Positions 1 through 5,595 of a stretch of 25,356 bases of DNA are shown here, one piece after another. The stretch comes from an uncultured Proteiniphilum sp. (GTDB lineage Bacteria > Bacteroidota > Bacteroidia > Bacteroidales > Dysgonomonadaceae). The number at the start of each line of letters is the position of its first letter. The stretch's first letter is position 1. The notes under the pieces were generated by a model. The model had not been told where the DNA came from and searched no databases. It saw nothing but the letters and a program-made list of their open reading frames with translations. Position numbers and translations under genes: made by a program. The stretch is from NCBI RefSeq assembly GCF_937873925.1, contig NZ_CALNAT010000006.1, positions 1-25,356 of the forward strand, given 5' to 3'.

Positions 1-1
1 G

Positions 2-1195
2 GGTGTGAACGACCGCACCAAACACCTTTTTGAAAGTCTGTGGCCGTTGCCGCAGGGGGTTTCCTACAATTCCTATATTATCAGGGATGAGAAAACGGTA
101 CTAATCGATACCGTAGATATTTGCTACTCGGATCTTTTTATGCGTAAGATCCGGTCGGTGTTGGGAGATAACCCTATCGACTATCTTGTGGTGAACCACA
201 TGGAGCCCGACCATTCAGGTTCTATCGAATTCCTTGTTTACAAATATCCGAACATCCAAATCATAGGAAACAAACGGACCATTGAAATGCTGAAAGGATT
301 TTACGGGATAACCGATAACGTGATTGAAGTGAAAGACCTGGATGAAATGAACCTGGGGAAGTATACGCTTCAATTTTATATGACTCCCATGGTGCACTGG
401 CCGGAGACGATGATGACCTATGTCAGGGAAATGAAAACCCTGTTCAGCGCCGATGCTTTCGGTACTTTCGGTACACTCGACGGTGGCGTACTGGATACGC
501 AACTCTGTCCCGAAAGATATAGCGACGAGATGATCCGCTACTACTCCAATATCGTAGGAAAATTCGGTTCTCCCGTGCAGACCGCCCTGAAAAAACTGGC
601 CAACGTCGGTATCGATGCCATCTGTTCCACCCACGGGCCTGTATGGACGGTTCCGGAAAATATAACCAATGTAGTAGCACTCTATGACAGGCTGAGCCGC
701 TACCATGCCGATGCAGGACTGGTCATCGCTTACGGAAGCATGTACGGACACACCGAAGAACTGGCTGAGATCATCGCAGGTGAGGCTGCCGGGAACGGCG
801 TGAAAAACATTGTGATGCACAATGTGTCGAAAAGCCACGAGTCGGATATCCTTCGCGATACATTCAAATACACGGGATTGATCATCGGATCACCGACCTA
901 TAATAACAAACTGTATCCCGCTGTCGATAGCTTGGTTTCCGCCCTGCAAAACCGCAATCTGAAAAATCGTTTCTTCGGTTATTTCGGTAGTTTTACGTGG
1001 GCCGACGCTACTGCCAGACAACTTGAAGCTTTTGCCGGATCGATGGAATTCGAGGTGGTGGCAGAGCCTGTGATCATGAAGCAGGCGATGCTGGCCGATG
1101 TGGTGGAGAAAGCCCGCTGTTTAGGCCGTGCCATGGCGCAAAAAATTATATCGGGAGCAGAAGTGGTTCCAAACAATACATCTAACTGTCAATAA
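2..1195 (+). CDS. fprA: Flavodiiron protein (A-type flavoprotein), 5' end cut by the window
   Basis: This cytoplasmic enzyme family reduces O2 to water, or NO to N2O, at a non-haem diiron site using electrons relayed through FMN. The reading frame is open to the left edge: codons for Gly-Val precede the Asn-Asp-Arg-Thr that families of this type have near residue 15, so the GTG at position 5 is an internal Val codon and only a short N-terminal piece is missing. Numbering from that GTG, the metallo-beta-lactamase-like domain covers about 1-235 and shows the diiron ligands H65, E67 and D69 (HMEPDH), H131, D150 and H210. A flavodoxin-like domain begins near 238 with the FMN loop YGSMYGHTEE. No rubredoxin domain follows. 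nagB starts 10 bp downstream, so the two are probably cotranscribed, although their functions are unrelated. It is Met-rich (16 internal Met, 5 Cys), in sharp contrast to the block after 4.5 kb. Confidence 0.93.
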   Translation, partial: GVNDRTKHLFESLWPLPQGVSYNSYIIRDEKTVLIDTVDICYSDLFMRKIRSVLGDNPIDYLVVNHMEPDHSGSIEFLVYKYPNIQIIGNKRTIEMLKGFYGITDNVIEVKDLDEMNLGKYTLQFYMTPMVHWPETMMTYVREMKTLFSADAFGTFGTLDGGVLDTQLCPERYSDEMIRYYSNIVGKFGSPVQTALKKLANVGIDAICSTHGPVWTVPENITNVVALYDRLSRYHADAGLVIAYGSMYGHTEELAEIIAGEAAGNGVKNIVMHNVSKSHESDILRDTFKYTGLIIGSPTYNNKLYPAVDSLVSALQNRNLKNRFFGYFGSFTWADATARQLEAFAGSMEFEVVAEPVIMKQAMLADVVEKARCLGRAMAQKIISGAEVVPNNTSNCQ

Positions 1196-1205
1196 ATAAA
1201 GAAAC

Positions 1206-2015
1206 ATGAGACTTATTATTCAGCCCGATGCCGATCTGATGGCGCAATGGGCAGCGAATTACATTGCCGCAAAGATCAACAGAGCAAAACCATCGGCAGA
1301 AAAGCCTTTTAAATTGGGATTACCTACCGGGTCGTCGCCCCTGAAAACCTACAAGGCGTTGATCAAATTGTACGAAACGGGGCAGGTGTCGTTCGAGAAT
1401 GTGATCACGTTCAATATGGACGAATATATCGGATTGCCGGCAAATCACCCGCAAAGTTACCATACTTTTATGTGGGATAATTTCTTCAGCCATATCGATA
1501 TTAAAAAGGAAAATGTACATATCCTCGACGGGATGGCGGAAGACCCCGAAGCCGAATGTGCTGCCTATGAACTGGCGATAAAGGATGCGGGAGGTATCGA
1601 TCTTTTCCTCGGTGGGATCGGCCCCGACGGGCATATTGCATTCAATGAACCGGGATCTTCGCTCAATTCGCGTACAAGGGTGAAAACGCTCACCACCGAT
1701 ACGGTGATCGCTAACTCCCGCTTTTTCGACAACGATGTGAACAAGGTGCCCAAAACGGCGCTGACGGTAGGAGTGGGTACGGTACTCGATGCTAAGGAGG
1801 TGCTTATTTTAGTCAACGGGCACCACAAAGCCCGTGCGCTCTATCACGCCGTAGAGGGCTCCATCAATCAGATGTGGACGATCAGTGCCCTGCAGTTGCA
1901 TGAAAAAGGGATCATCGTTTGCGATTACGATGCCTGCGCCGAACTGAAAGTGGGTACTTACAAGTATTTCCTGGATATTGAGCATGATAACCTGAATCCC
2001 GATTCACTGCTATAG
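1206..2015 (+). CDS. nagB: Glucosamine-6-phosphate deaminase
   Basis: NagB converts glucosamine 6-phosphate to fructose 6-phosphate and ammonia, feeding amino sugars from peptidoglycan or host glycans into glycolysis; it acts in the cytoplasm. The 269-residue length matches the family (about 266 in E. coli). The phosphate loop LPTGSSPLKTY (39-49), NMDEYIGLP (70-78) and GIGPDGHIAFNEPGSS (137-152) are intact. The catalytic residues fall at D72, D141, H143 and E148, the same numbering as the E. coli enzyme. The ATG follows the flavodiiron gene by 10 bp with only A-rich sequence and no clear Shine-Dalgarno, as is normal for Bacteroidetes. No nagA or sugar transporter is adjacent. Met/Cys content is ordinary. 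Confidence 0.97.
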   Translation: MRLIIQPDADLMAQWAANYIAAKINRAKPSAEKPFKLGLPTGSSPLKTYKALIKLYETGQVSFENVITFNMDEYIGLPANHPQSYHTFMWDNFFSHIDIKKENVHILDGMAEDPEAECAAYELAIKDAGGIDLFLGGIGPDGHIAFNEPGSSLNSRTRVKTLTTDTVIANSRFFDNDVNKVPKTALTVGVGTVLDAKEVLILVNGHHKARALYHAVEGSINQMWTISALQLHEKGIIVCDYDACAELKVGTYKYFLDIEHDNLNPDSLL

Positions 2016-2059
2016 TGTGTCGGTTGACTATTTCTAAATAACCATTACAGGTTTATGAG

Positions 2060-2096
2060 ACAAAAAAGTGTGGGTTCCGGCCTGCTCTTTTTTTGT
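2060..2096 (+). terminator. Possible weak, A/T-rich terminator after nagB
   Basis: ACAAAAAAG (2060-2068) can pair with CTTTTTTTGT (2087-2096) apart from one extra T, around a GC-rich loop of about 18 nt. The stem is almost all A:T, so it would work poorly on its own. It sits 45 bp after nagB and could act in both directions. The rest of the 2016-2207 gap shows no other clear signal and no convincing TAnnTTTG promoter. Confidence 0.3.
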
Positions 2097-2207
2097 GGGC
2101 GCCTTAACGTTTTTACTTGATATTTAACAAGTTCCCTCTAGTATAAGATGAACAAGACCTGTTTATTGTTTGTTTACCGAGAAATCACAGTATCAATCGC
2201 AGCAAAA

Positions 2208-2723
2208 ATGAACAAGGTAAAAAAACGATTTCTTCTGATTCCGGGTATACTGTTTATACTGATTCCTTTTCTCGTTTTTTCGGGAAACAGGAAAAACGAA
2301 GCAGAGATAAAAGTAGTTGATTTCAAGCAGCTTCAACCTATGTTGCAGCAGGAAGACGACACGATATATGTGGTGAATTTTTGGGCCACATGGTGTGCAC
2401 CCTGCATCAAAGAGATACCTTATTTCGAACAGTTCGGCGAAAAATACCGTGACAGGAATGTAAAGGTTCTTATGGTAAGCCTCGATATGGCGAACCAATT
2501 GAAAACGAAACTGATCCCTTTCATTGAAAAGGAAAAGATGAAAAATGAGGTGATCCTTTTAGATGATCCTAAGTTCAATGATTGGATCCCCCTCGTGGAC
2601 AAGAACTGGACCGGCGCTATACCTGCTACGCTCGTCTATGGAAACGGGTTCAGGAAATTTTATCCGCAGGAACTCACTTTGGCTGAACTGGAAGAGATTG
2701 TCCAGCCTCTATTGGCTAATTAA
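2208..2723 (+). CDS. Membrane-anchored TlpA-like thiol-disulfide oxidoreductase
   Basis: This is a thioredoxin-fold protein, expected to face the periplasm and reduce or exchange disulfides there. I choose the ATG at 2208 (171 aa) over one at 2148 because it begins MNKVKKRF followed by a hydrophobic segment at about 8-25, a typical N-terminal anchor or signal; the longer start would put 20 polar residues before it. The active site is WCAPC at 62-66 within FWATWCAPCIKEIP, and the cis-proline loop is GAIPATLVY near 145. It lacks the N-terminal DUF4369 domain of the larger TlpA protein at 10392. A second thioredoxin-fold gene follows 9 bp downstream, so the two probably form an operon. The partner protein is unknown. 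Confidence 0.88.
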   Translation: MNKVKKRFLLIPGILFILIPFLVFSGNRKNEAEIKVVDFKQLQPMLQQEDDTIYVVNFWATWCAPCIKEIPYFEQFGEKYRDRNVKVLMVSLDMANQLKTKLIPFIEKEKMKNEVILLDDPKFNDWIPLVDKNWTGAIPATLVYGNGFRKFYPQELTLAELEEIVQPLLAN

Positions 2724-2732
2724 CATTTTAAA

Positions 2733-3347
2733 ATGACAGTAACAATGAAACAATTTTTAATTTTATCCGTTTTGGTGTGGAGTGTGTTATCGCTAAACGC
2801 ACAACCTATCGCAGTCGGTTCCGTTGCTCCCGATTTTTCCCTGAAGAATATCGACGGTACCACCGTCTCTTTGTCCGATTACTCGAATGAGAAAGGAGTG
2901 ATGGTGATTTTCTCATGCAATCCCTGCCCTTATGTGCAGGCTTATGAAGACCGTATGATCGCACTGCATAACGAGTTTGCCCCGCAAGGGGTTCCCGTAG
3001 TGTTTATCAACCCGAACGATCCGGTACAGCAACCAGCCGACTCTTTCGAAGAGATGCAGAAAAGAGCCGGTGAGAAAGGCTATCCTTTCCCTTATCTGGC
3101 AGATGAAGAACAACAGGTATACCCGGCCTACGGCGCCACGCGTACTCCCGAGATATTCCTGTTGAAAAATGAAGGAAACGGACGATTTGTGGTAGTTTAT
3201 ACCGGAACCGTCGATGATAATTATCAGGATGCAGCAGCCGTAACAGTGCCTTACGCAGCTAACGCAGTACGTACCCTATTGGCCGGCAACACTCCTGACC
3301 CCGCTACAACAGTGGCTGTCGGATGCGGGATAAAAGCAAAGAATTAG
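2733..3347 (+). CDS. Secreted thioredoxin/AhpC-TSA-like redox protein
   Basis: A thioredoxin-fold protein of the Redoxin/AhpC-TSA group. It has an N-terminal signal peptide (hydrophobic stretch about 7-20, likely cleavage after LNA) and so probably acts in the periplasm. The APDFSLKN motif (32-39) is typical of the group, and the active site is CNPC (C62 and C65) in SCNPCPYVQAYE, which differs from the WCxPC of TlpA proteins. The second ATG at 2745 (MKQFLIL) is an equally plausible start and gives a more typical signal peptide. The gene follows the TlpA-like gene by 9 bp and ends 45 bp before a strong terminator, so it closes a two-gene redox operon. The physiological substrate cannot be told from sequence. 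Confidence 0.85.
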   Translation: MTVTMKQFLILSVLVWSVLSLNAQPIAVGSVAPDFSLKNIDGTTVSLSDYSNEKGVMVIFSCNPCPYVQAYEDRMIALHNEFAPQGVPVVFINPNDPVQQPADSFEEMQKRAGEKGYPFPYLADEEQQVYPAYGATRTPEIFLLKNEGNGRFVVVYTGTVDDNYQDAAAVTVPYAANAVRTLLAGNTPDPATTVAVGCGIKAKN

Positions 3348-3391
3348 TAGTTTTGGGTTATCAGAACGCAGAATAAATAATGCGGAATTTA

Positions 3392-3449
3392 TCCGCCGGA
3401 CCGATCCTCCTTTCGGGGAGGAGATGCAGGTTCCGGCGGATTTTTTTTC
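3392..3449 (+). terminator. Strong nested-stem intrinsic terminator
   Basis: A perfect 9-bp outer stem, TCCGCCGGA (3392-3400) with TCCGGCGGA (3432-3440), encloses a second perfect hairpin, TCCTCC (3405-3410) with GGAGGA (3417-3422), loop TTTCGG. A run of eight T follows (3441-3448). It terminates the redox operon. The T tract touches the last codon of the convergent GNAT gene. An upstream GCGGA (3382-3386) could pair with TCCGC (3392-3396) and compete with the outer stem. Confidence 0.85.
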
Positions 3450-3801
3450 AATGGCTGATATTGTCCTTTGGCCTAATGCCACAGGCCTCTCCGCTAGGTT
3501 CATCCCCGGAACGATACCATATATCGCTGTAATCATCGGGGCGCCTGCGGAATTTGGCGAGGATATAGGAACATGAAGGGATTACCCGATAACCTTTCTC
3601 CCGTGCATAGTTGACCATCTCATCGAATAACCTTCCGGCAATGCCCTGTCCTTCCAGTTCGGGACGTACGCCAGTATGATAGGCGTTCAGCAGGTTATTT
3701 TTTACCTCGAAATCGAGTTCGGCAATTTGTCGCCCATCCTGCTCAATGAAAAAACTGCCACCGTTGTCTTCGTTTATTCTGAATTGTATATCCATAATCA
3801 T
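3448..3801 (-). CDS. Small GNAT-family N-acetyltransferase (Acetyltransf_CG/YjdJ-like)
   Basis: A 117-residue protein resembling the minimal GNAT proteins of the Acetyltransf_CG type (YjdJ/NATD1-like), which carry little more than the acetyl-CoA-binding core. The pyrophosphate-binding stretch is near residues 47-57 (RPELEGQGIAG), followed by a helix and the characteristic Pro-Ser-Cys-Ser-Tyr segment near 74-78, where this family keeps a conserved cysteine. The C-terminal tail of about 25 residues is polar and seems specific to this protein. A second Met at position 3 is an alternative start. The gene converges on the redox operon and its 3' end abuts that operon's terminator. Upstream lie an 11-bp direct repeat and a palindrome. 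The acetylated substrate is unknown. Confidence 0.8.
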   Translation of the reverse strand: MIMDIQFRINEDNGGSFFIEQDGRQIAELDFEVKNNLLNAYHTGVRPELEGQGIAGRLFDEMVNYAREKGYRVIPSCSYILAKFRRRPDDYSDIWYRSGDEPSGEACGIRPKDNISH

Positions 3802-3814
3802 TCAATTTTAATTT

Positions 3815-3848
3815 GTGACCTGTTTGTGATCTGTTTATTAAAACAGAT
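3815..3848. promoter_or_regulatory. 11-bp direct repeat plus palindrome upstream of the GNAT gene
   Basis: GTGACCTGTTT (3815-3825) is followed at once by GTGATCTGTTT (3826-3836), an 11-bp tandem repeat with one mismatch. The second copy ends in ATCTGTTT (3829-3836), which forms a perfect 8-bp inverted repeat with AAACAGAT (3841-3848) around ATTA. It lies 14-47 bp upstream of the GNAT start codon. It could be an operator or a 5'-UTR hairpin; no transcription-factor family is recognisable. Confidence 0.4.
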
Positions 3849-4013
3849 TCCTCTCCTGATTTGTTGAATTCTGAAGTTATTTACTTGTTAAACAAGAAAA
3901 AAGATAGAAGAAATACGGATTATTATGGTAGTGTTAAAAGTGATATTCTTAGCGTTTGGAAATGAGCATTTTGTAGCTTATTTCAAAAAATATTATGAAA
4001 AAAGATATTATTT

Positions 4014-4047
4014 TTTGTATGGAATGAACAAAAAAGCATTACTTTTG
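4014..4047 (+). promoter_or_regulatory. Bacteroidetes-type promoter (TTTG / TAnnTTTG) for the leader-SusC1 operon
   Basis: TACTTTTG (4040-4047) matches the Bacteroides -7 consensus TAnnTTTG exactly. A TTTG -33 element lies at 4014-4017 with a spacer of 22, slightly longer than the usual 19-21. Transcription would start near 4054, giving about 30 nt of untranslated RNA before leader ORF 1 at 4083. No comparable box occurs between here and leader 2 or the binding-protein gene, so both attenuators probably act on this one promoter. The A/T-rich sequence between 3849 and 4013 holds nothing else I can support. Confidence 0.65.
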
Positions 4048-4082
4048 TTTTTGAAATATAAATTAATAAAGGCAAAACGATA

Positions 4083-4208
4083 GTGAAAATATTCCTGCAG
4101 CATACAGCCGCAACAATATGTAATACTTCAGTAAAAAAGGGGTGTTGCATGTGTATGTGTATGGACATGTGTATGTCCTTCAGGCGATGTTGTATCGGAG
4201 TAGAATAA
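4083..4208 (+). CDS. Cys/Met-rich leader peptide 1 (41 aa)
   Basis: A short ORF from GTG that encodes 41 residues, of which 8 are Cys (13, 21, 22, 24, 26, 30, 36, 37) and 5 are Met after the initiator. The core reads CCMCMCMDMCM. It begins about 30 nt after a good promoter and ends 33 nt before an intrinsic terminator. AAAGG at 4068-4072 is a possible, unusual Shine-Dalgarno. There is no ATG alternative in frame; an in-frame stop lies at 4059-4061. The composition and the placement between promoter and terminator are those of an attenuator leader peptide that senses Cys/Met supply. A Cu(I)-binding regulatory peptide is the main alternative. It resembles leaders 2 and 3 in design more than in sequence. 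Confidence 0.72.
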   Translation: MKIFLQHTAATICNTSVKKGCCMCMCMDMCMSFRRCCIGVE

Positions 4209-4256
4209 AAGAATGCCCATAAGATATTACTTTTAGTATAGAAACTCTCCTGGTAC
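4108..4256 (+). promoter_or_regulatory. Attenuator 1: competing RNA helices around leader peptide 1
   Basis: Segment 1, CCGCAACA (4108-4115), can pair with TGTTG-TAT-CGG (4188-4198) as 8 bp with a 3-nt bulge. Segment 2, GTATCGGAG (4192-4200), can instead pair with segment 3, CTCC-T-GGTAC (4247-4256), as 9 bp with one bulged T and one G.U. Segment 3 is also the 5' arm of the terminator. The three helices are mutually exclusive. The first Cys codon (4119-4121) lies just after segment 1, so a ribosome waiting for Cys-tRNA there would cover segment 1, release segment 2 and favour read-through. Confidence 0.55.
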
Positions 4257-4279
4257 AATAAAAACCAGGAGAGTTTTTT
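4242..4279 (+). terminator. Intrinsic terminator of attenuator 1
   Basis: A perfect 13-bp stem, AAACTCTCCTGGT (4242-4254) with ACCAGGAGAGTTT (4264-4276), has a 9-nt A-rich loop and a T run to 4279. It stands between leader 1 and leader 2, with no protein-coding gene upstream on this strand apart from the leader, which marks it as a premature (regulatory) terminator. Confidence 0.85.
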
Positions 4280-4317
4280 ATGTCCATTTATCGACGAGAA
4301 AAAAATAAAATAATCAT

Positions 4318-4440
4318 ATGAATATAAATTTTATCCAATATAATAATACTTGTGCTGCAGGTTGTATGACGATGTGTTGTTGTATGTCTATGGCTATGTG
4401 TATGGACGGGAGGCATATTGTATTGGATAGGGGAAAGTAA
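4318..4440 (+). CDS. Cys/Met-rich leader peptide 2 (40 aa)
   Basis: An ATG-initiated ORF of 40 residues with Cys at 12, 16, 20, 21, 22 and 28 and Met at 17, 19, 23, 25, 27 and 29; the core is CMTMCCCMSMAMCM. Its N-terminus (MNINFIQYN) and C-terminus (IVLDRGK) are shared with leader 3, 10.5 kb away, while the Cys/Met core differs in length and detail, so the reading frame is clearly under selection. The C-terminal codons double as an RNA segment complementary to the terminator that starts 30 nt after the stop codon. It is the second of two tandem attenuators ahead of the binding-protein/SusC1 operon. The product is probably never functional as a protein. Confidence 0.82.
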   Translation: MNINFIQYNNTCAAGCMTMCCCMSMAMCMDGRHIVLDRGK

Positions 4441-4485
4441 GAATCTCATATAAAACAGAGAAAGTATAAAAAACTCCACCGATAC
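4332..4485 (+). promoter_or_regulatory. Attenuator 2: competing 1:2 and 2:3 helices
   Basis: Segment 1 (4332-4345, starting TATCCAATA) pairs with segment 2 (4416-4429, ending TATTGGATA) as 14 consecutive base pairs with a single G.U. Segment 2 can instead form an antiterminator: GTATTGG (4420-4426) with CCGATAC (4479-4485), then a 3x1 internal loop, then GGGG (4430-4433) with CTCC (4474-4477). This consumes the terminator's 5' arm. The first Cys codon is 4351-4353, immediately after segment 1; the stop codon (4438-4440) is right after segment 2. A ribosome stalled at the first Cys would give read-through, whereas full translation or no translation would give termination. Confidence 0.7.
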
Positions 4486-4506
4486 AGCTTCGGTGGAGTT
4501 TTTTTT
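4471..4506 (+). terminator. Intrinsic terminator of attenuator 2
   Basis: A perfect 12-bp stem, AAACTCCACCGA (4471-4482) with TCGGTGGAGTTT (4490-4501), loop TACAGCT, with Ts to 4506. Stem sequence and spacing from the leader stop codon (30 nt) are nearly identical to attenuator 3. It ends 24 bp before the binding-protein gene. Confidence 0.88.
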
Positions 4507-4530
4507 ATCAATATTAATTATTTAAAACGA

Positions 4531-5472
4531 ATGACAATGAAAAAGTTTAGATTTATTAGATTATCATTAGTAGTTGCTGTATTGTTTTCAACAAACGTTA
4601 TAGCCCAACAGAATCCCAAAGAGGTGATATATATAAAGAGTGCCCGGTTTGCCACACCACTTATAGAAAAATGGGCTTCCGAGTACCAAAAAGCGAACCC
4701 CCAGATAGAAGTCAAGTTTGCGGGAGGGCAATCATCCGAAGGAGATATCGATTTAAGTTTTATCAGTTCTGACAACGAAGGCAGAACAGAAAATGGAAAT
4801 CAAGTTGTATCATATACCGGACGATACGCTTTGCTCCCGGTTACGAATGCAAACAATCCCTTGTTGAACGAGCTTGACCGTAAAAGATTGAATGGTAAAA
4901 TGTTAGAGGATCTGTTTTTTAATAACGACATTCTCGATGAAAATCCTGAGCCGTCGAATAAACAAAAACATGATATAACTATCTATTCGGGTACCAATAT
5001 TACCTCCTTTGCGGGGGTATTTGCTTCTCACTTCGGATATTCTACTGCTGATATCAGAGGAAGAAAAATATCGGGCGACGACATTTTTCTTATGAACGCC
5101 ATACAGAAAGATCATACGGGTATCACCTTTAATAATCTCAGCTATATTTTCGATATTGAAACACGCGGATTGAAAAACGGCTTAGCCCTTATTCCTTTAG
5201 ATATAAAAAAAGAACAACGTGAAATATTGCAGCAAGCCGATATCGACAAGGCAATAACCCTGCTCGAAAAAGAAAGGATATCGCTCATTCCTGTTGAAAA
5301 TATAGGATTCGTGTATCAGGAGAATAATATTCCGGCGAAAAGATTTTTGAAATGGATCCTCTCGGAAGGACAAAAATACAATCAGGAATACGGTTTTCTT
5401 AAGGCAGAAGAAACCATTCTGTCGGCTCAGTTGAAAGAGATTGAGGATTTGCTTCTTACAGCTTCTTTCTGA
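4531..5472 (+). CDS. Orphan periplasmic substrate-binding protein (PstS/sulfate-binding-like fold)
   Basis: A secreted protein of about 312 aa with a signal peptide (hydrophobic 11-23, cleavage likely after VIA). It resembles the type-II periplasmic binding proteins of the PstS/ModA/sulfate-binding group: an early beta strand followed by PLIEKWASEYQKANPQIEV (43-61) and a glycine/serine-rich ligand loop near FAGGQSS (63-69). No ABC permease or ATPase lies nearby; instead it is the first gene after the tandem attenuators and precedes susC1 by 123 bp, suggesting it hands a small anion or other ligand from the outer-membrane transporter to an unknown inner-membrane carrier. The ATG at 4537 (MKKFRF) is an equally good start. 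It has only two internal Met beyond the start region and no Cys, like the rest of this block. The ligand is not determined; a sulfur oxyanion or organosulfur compound is an inference. Confidence 0.75.
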   Translation: MTMKKFRFIRLSLVVAVLFSTNVIAQQNPKEVIYIKSARFATPLIEKWASEYQKANPQIEVKFAGGQSSEGDIDLSFISSDNEGRTENGNQVVSYTGRYALLPVTNANNPLLNELDRKRLNGKMLEDLFFNNDILDENPEPSNKQKHDITIYSGTNITSFAGVFASHFGYSTADIRGRKISGDDIFLMNAIQKDHTGITFNNLSYIFDIETRGLKNGLALIPLDIKKEQREILQQADIDKAITLLEKERISLIPVENIGFVYQENNIPAKRFLKWILSEGQKYNQEYGFLKAEETILSAQLKEIEDLLLTASF

Positions 5473-5525
5473 GTTATTTAATAATAAGGGGAATATATAA
5501 AAATATCATTCGTTGCAACAAAAAA

Positions 5526-5593
5526 GATAAGCGCTCCCATTAGCCAATTGCAGTCGGACGCGGAAGCGCTTATATTCACTCTAAAAAATTAGA
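5526..5593 (+). promoter_or_regulatory. Conserved structured 5' element of susC1 (copy A)
   Basis: TAAGCGCT (5528-5535) and AGCGCTTA (5565-5572) form a perfect 8-bp stem that encloses about 29 nt, including CCAATTGCAGTCGGACGCGG. A second small A/T hairpin, TCTAA (5580-5584) with TTAGA (5589-5593), ends 2 nt before the ATG. Nearly the same 68-nt block occurs before susC2 (15231-15300). No T run follows the main stem, so it is not a terminator. It could be a ligand- or protein-binding leader, an mRNA stability element, or a translation control element; it matches no riboswitch class I recognise. Confidence 0.6.
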
Positions 5594-5595
5594 AT

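Noticed and set aside
2148..2207. Upstream ATG extending the TlpA-like protein by 20 residues
   Set aside because: The extension is not signal-like and precedes a normal MNKVKKRF plus hydrophobic start at 2208.
4083..4440. Copper-sensing interpretation of the Met/Cys-rich peptides
   Set aside because: Met and Cys runs can bind Cu(I), and small Cys-rich upstream ORFs do control copper genes in some bacteria. No copper transport or efflux gene is present, and low sulfur content of the downstream proteins fits amino-acid sensing better. Kept as the main alternative, not disproved.
4288..4479. Reverse-strand ORF with His/Thr-rich repeats over leader 2 (and similar ones at 3983-4258 and 14752-15057)
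   Set aside because: They are antisense shadows of the leader ORFs: ACA/CAT codons mirror the TGT/ATG runs. The conserved codon pattern, start, stop and terminator all fit the plus strand.
5526..5593. Known riboswitch (cobalamin, SAM, TPP) before susC1
   Set aside because: The hallmark boxes of those classes are absent, the element is too short for a cobalamin aptamer, and no terminator follows.
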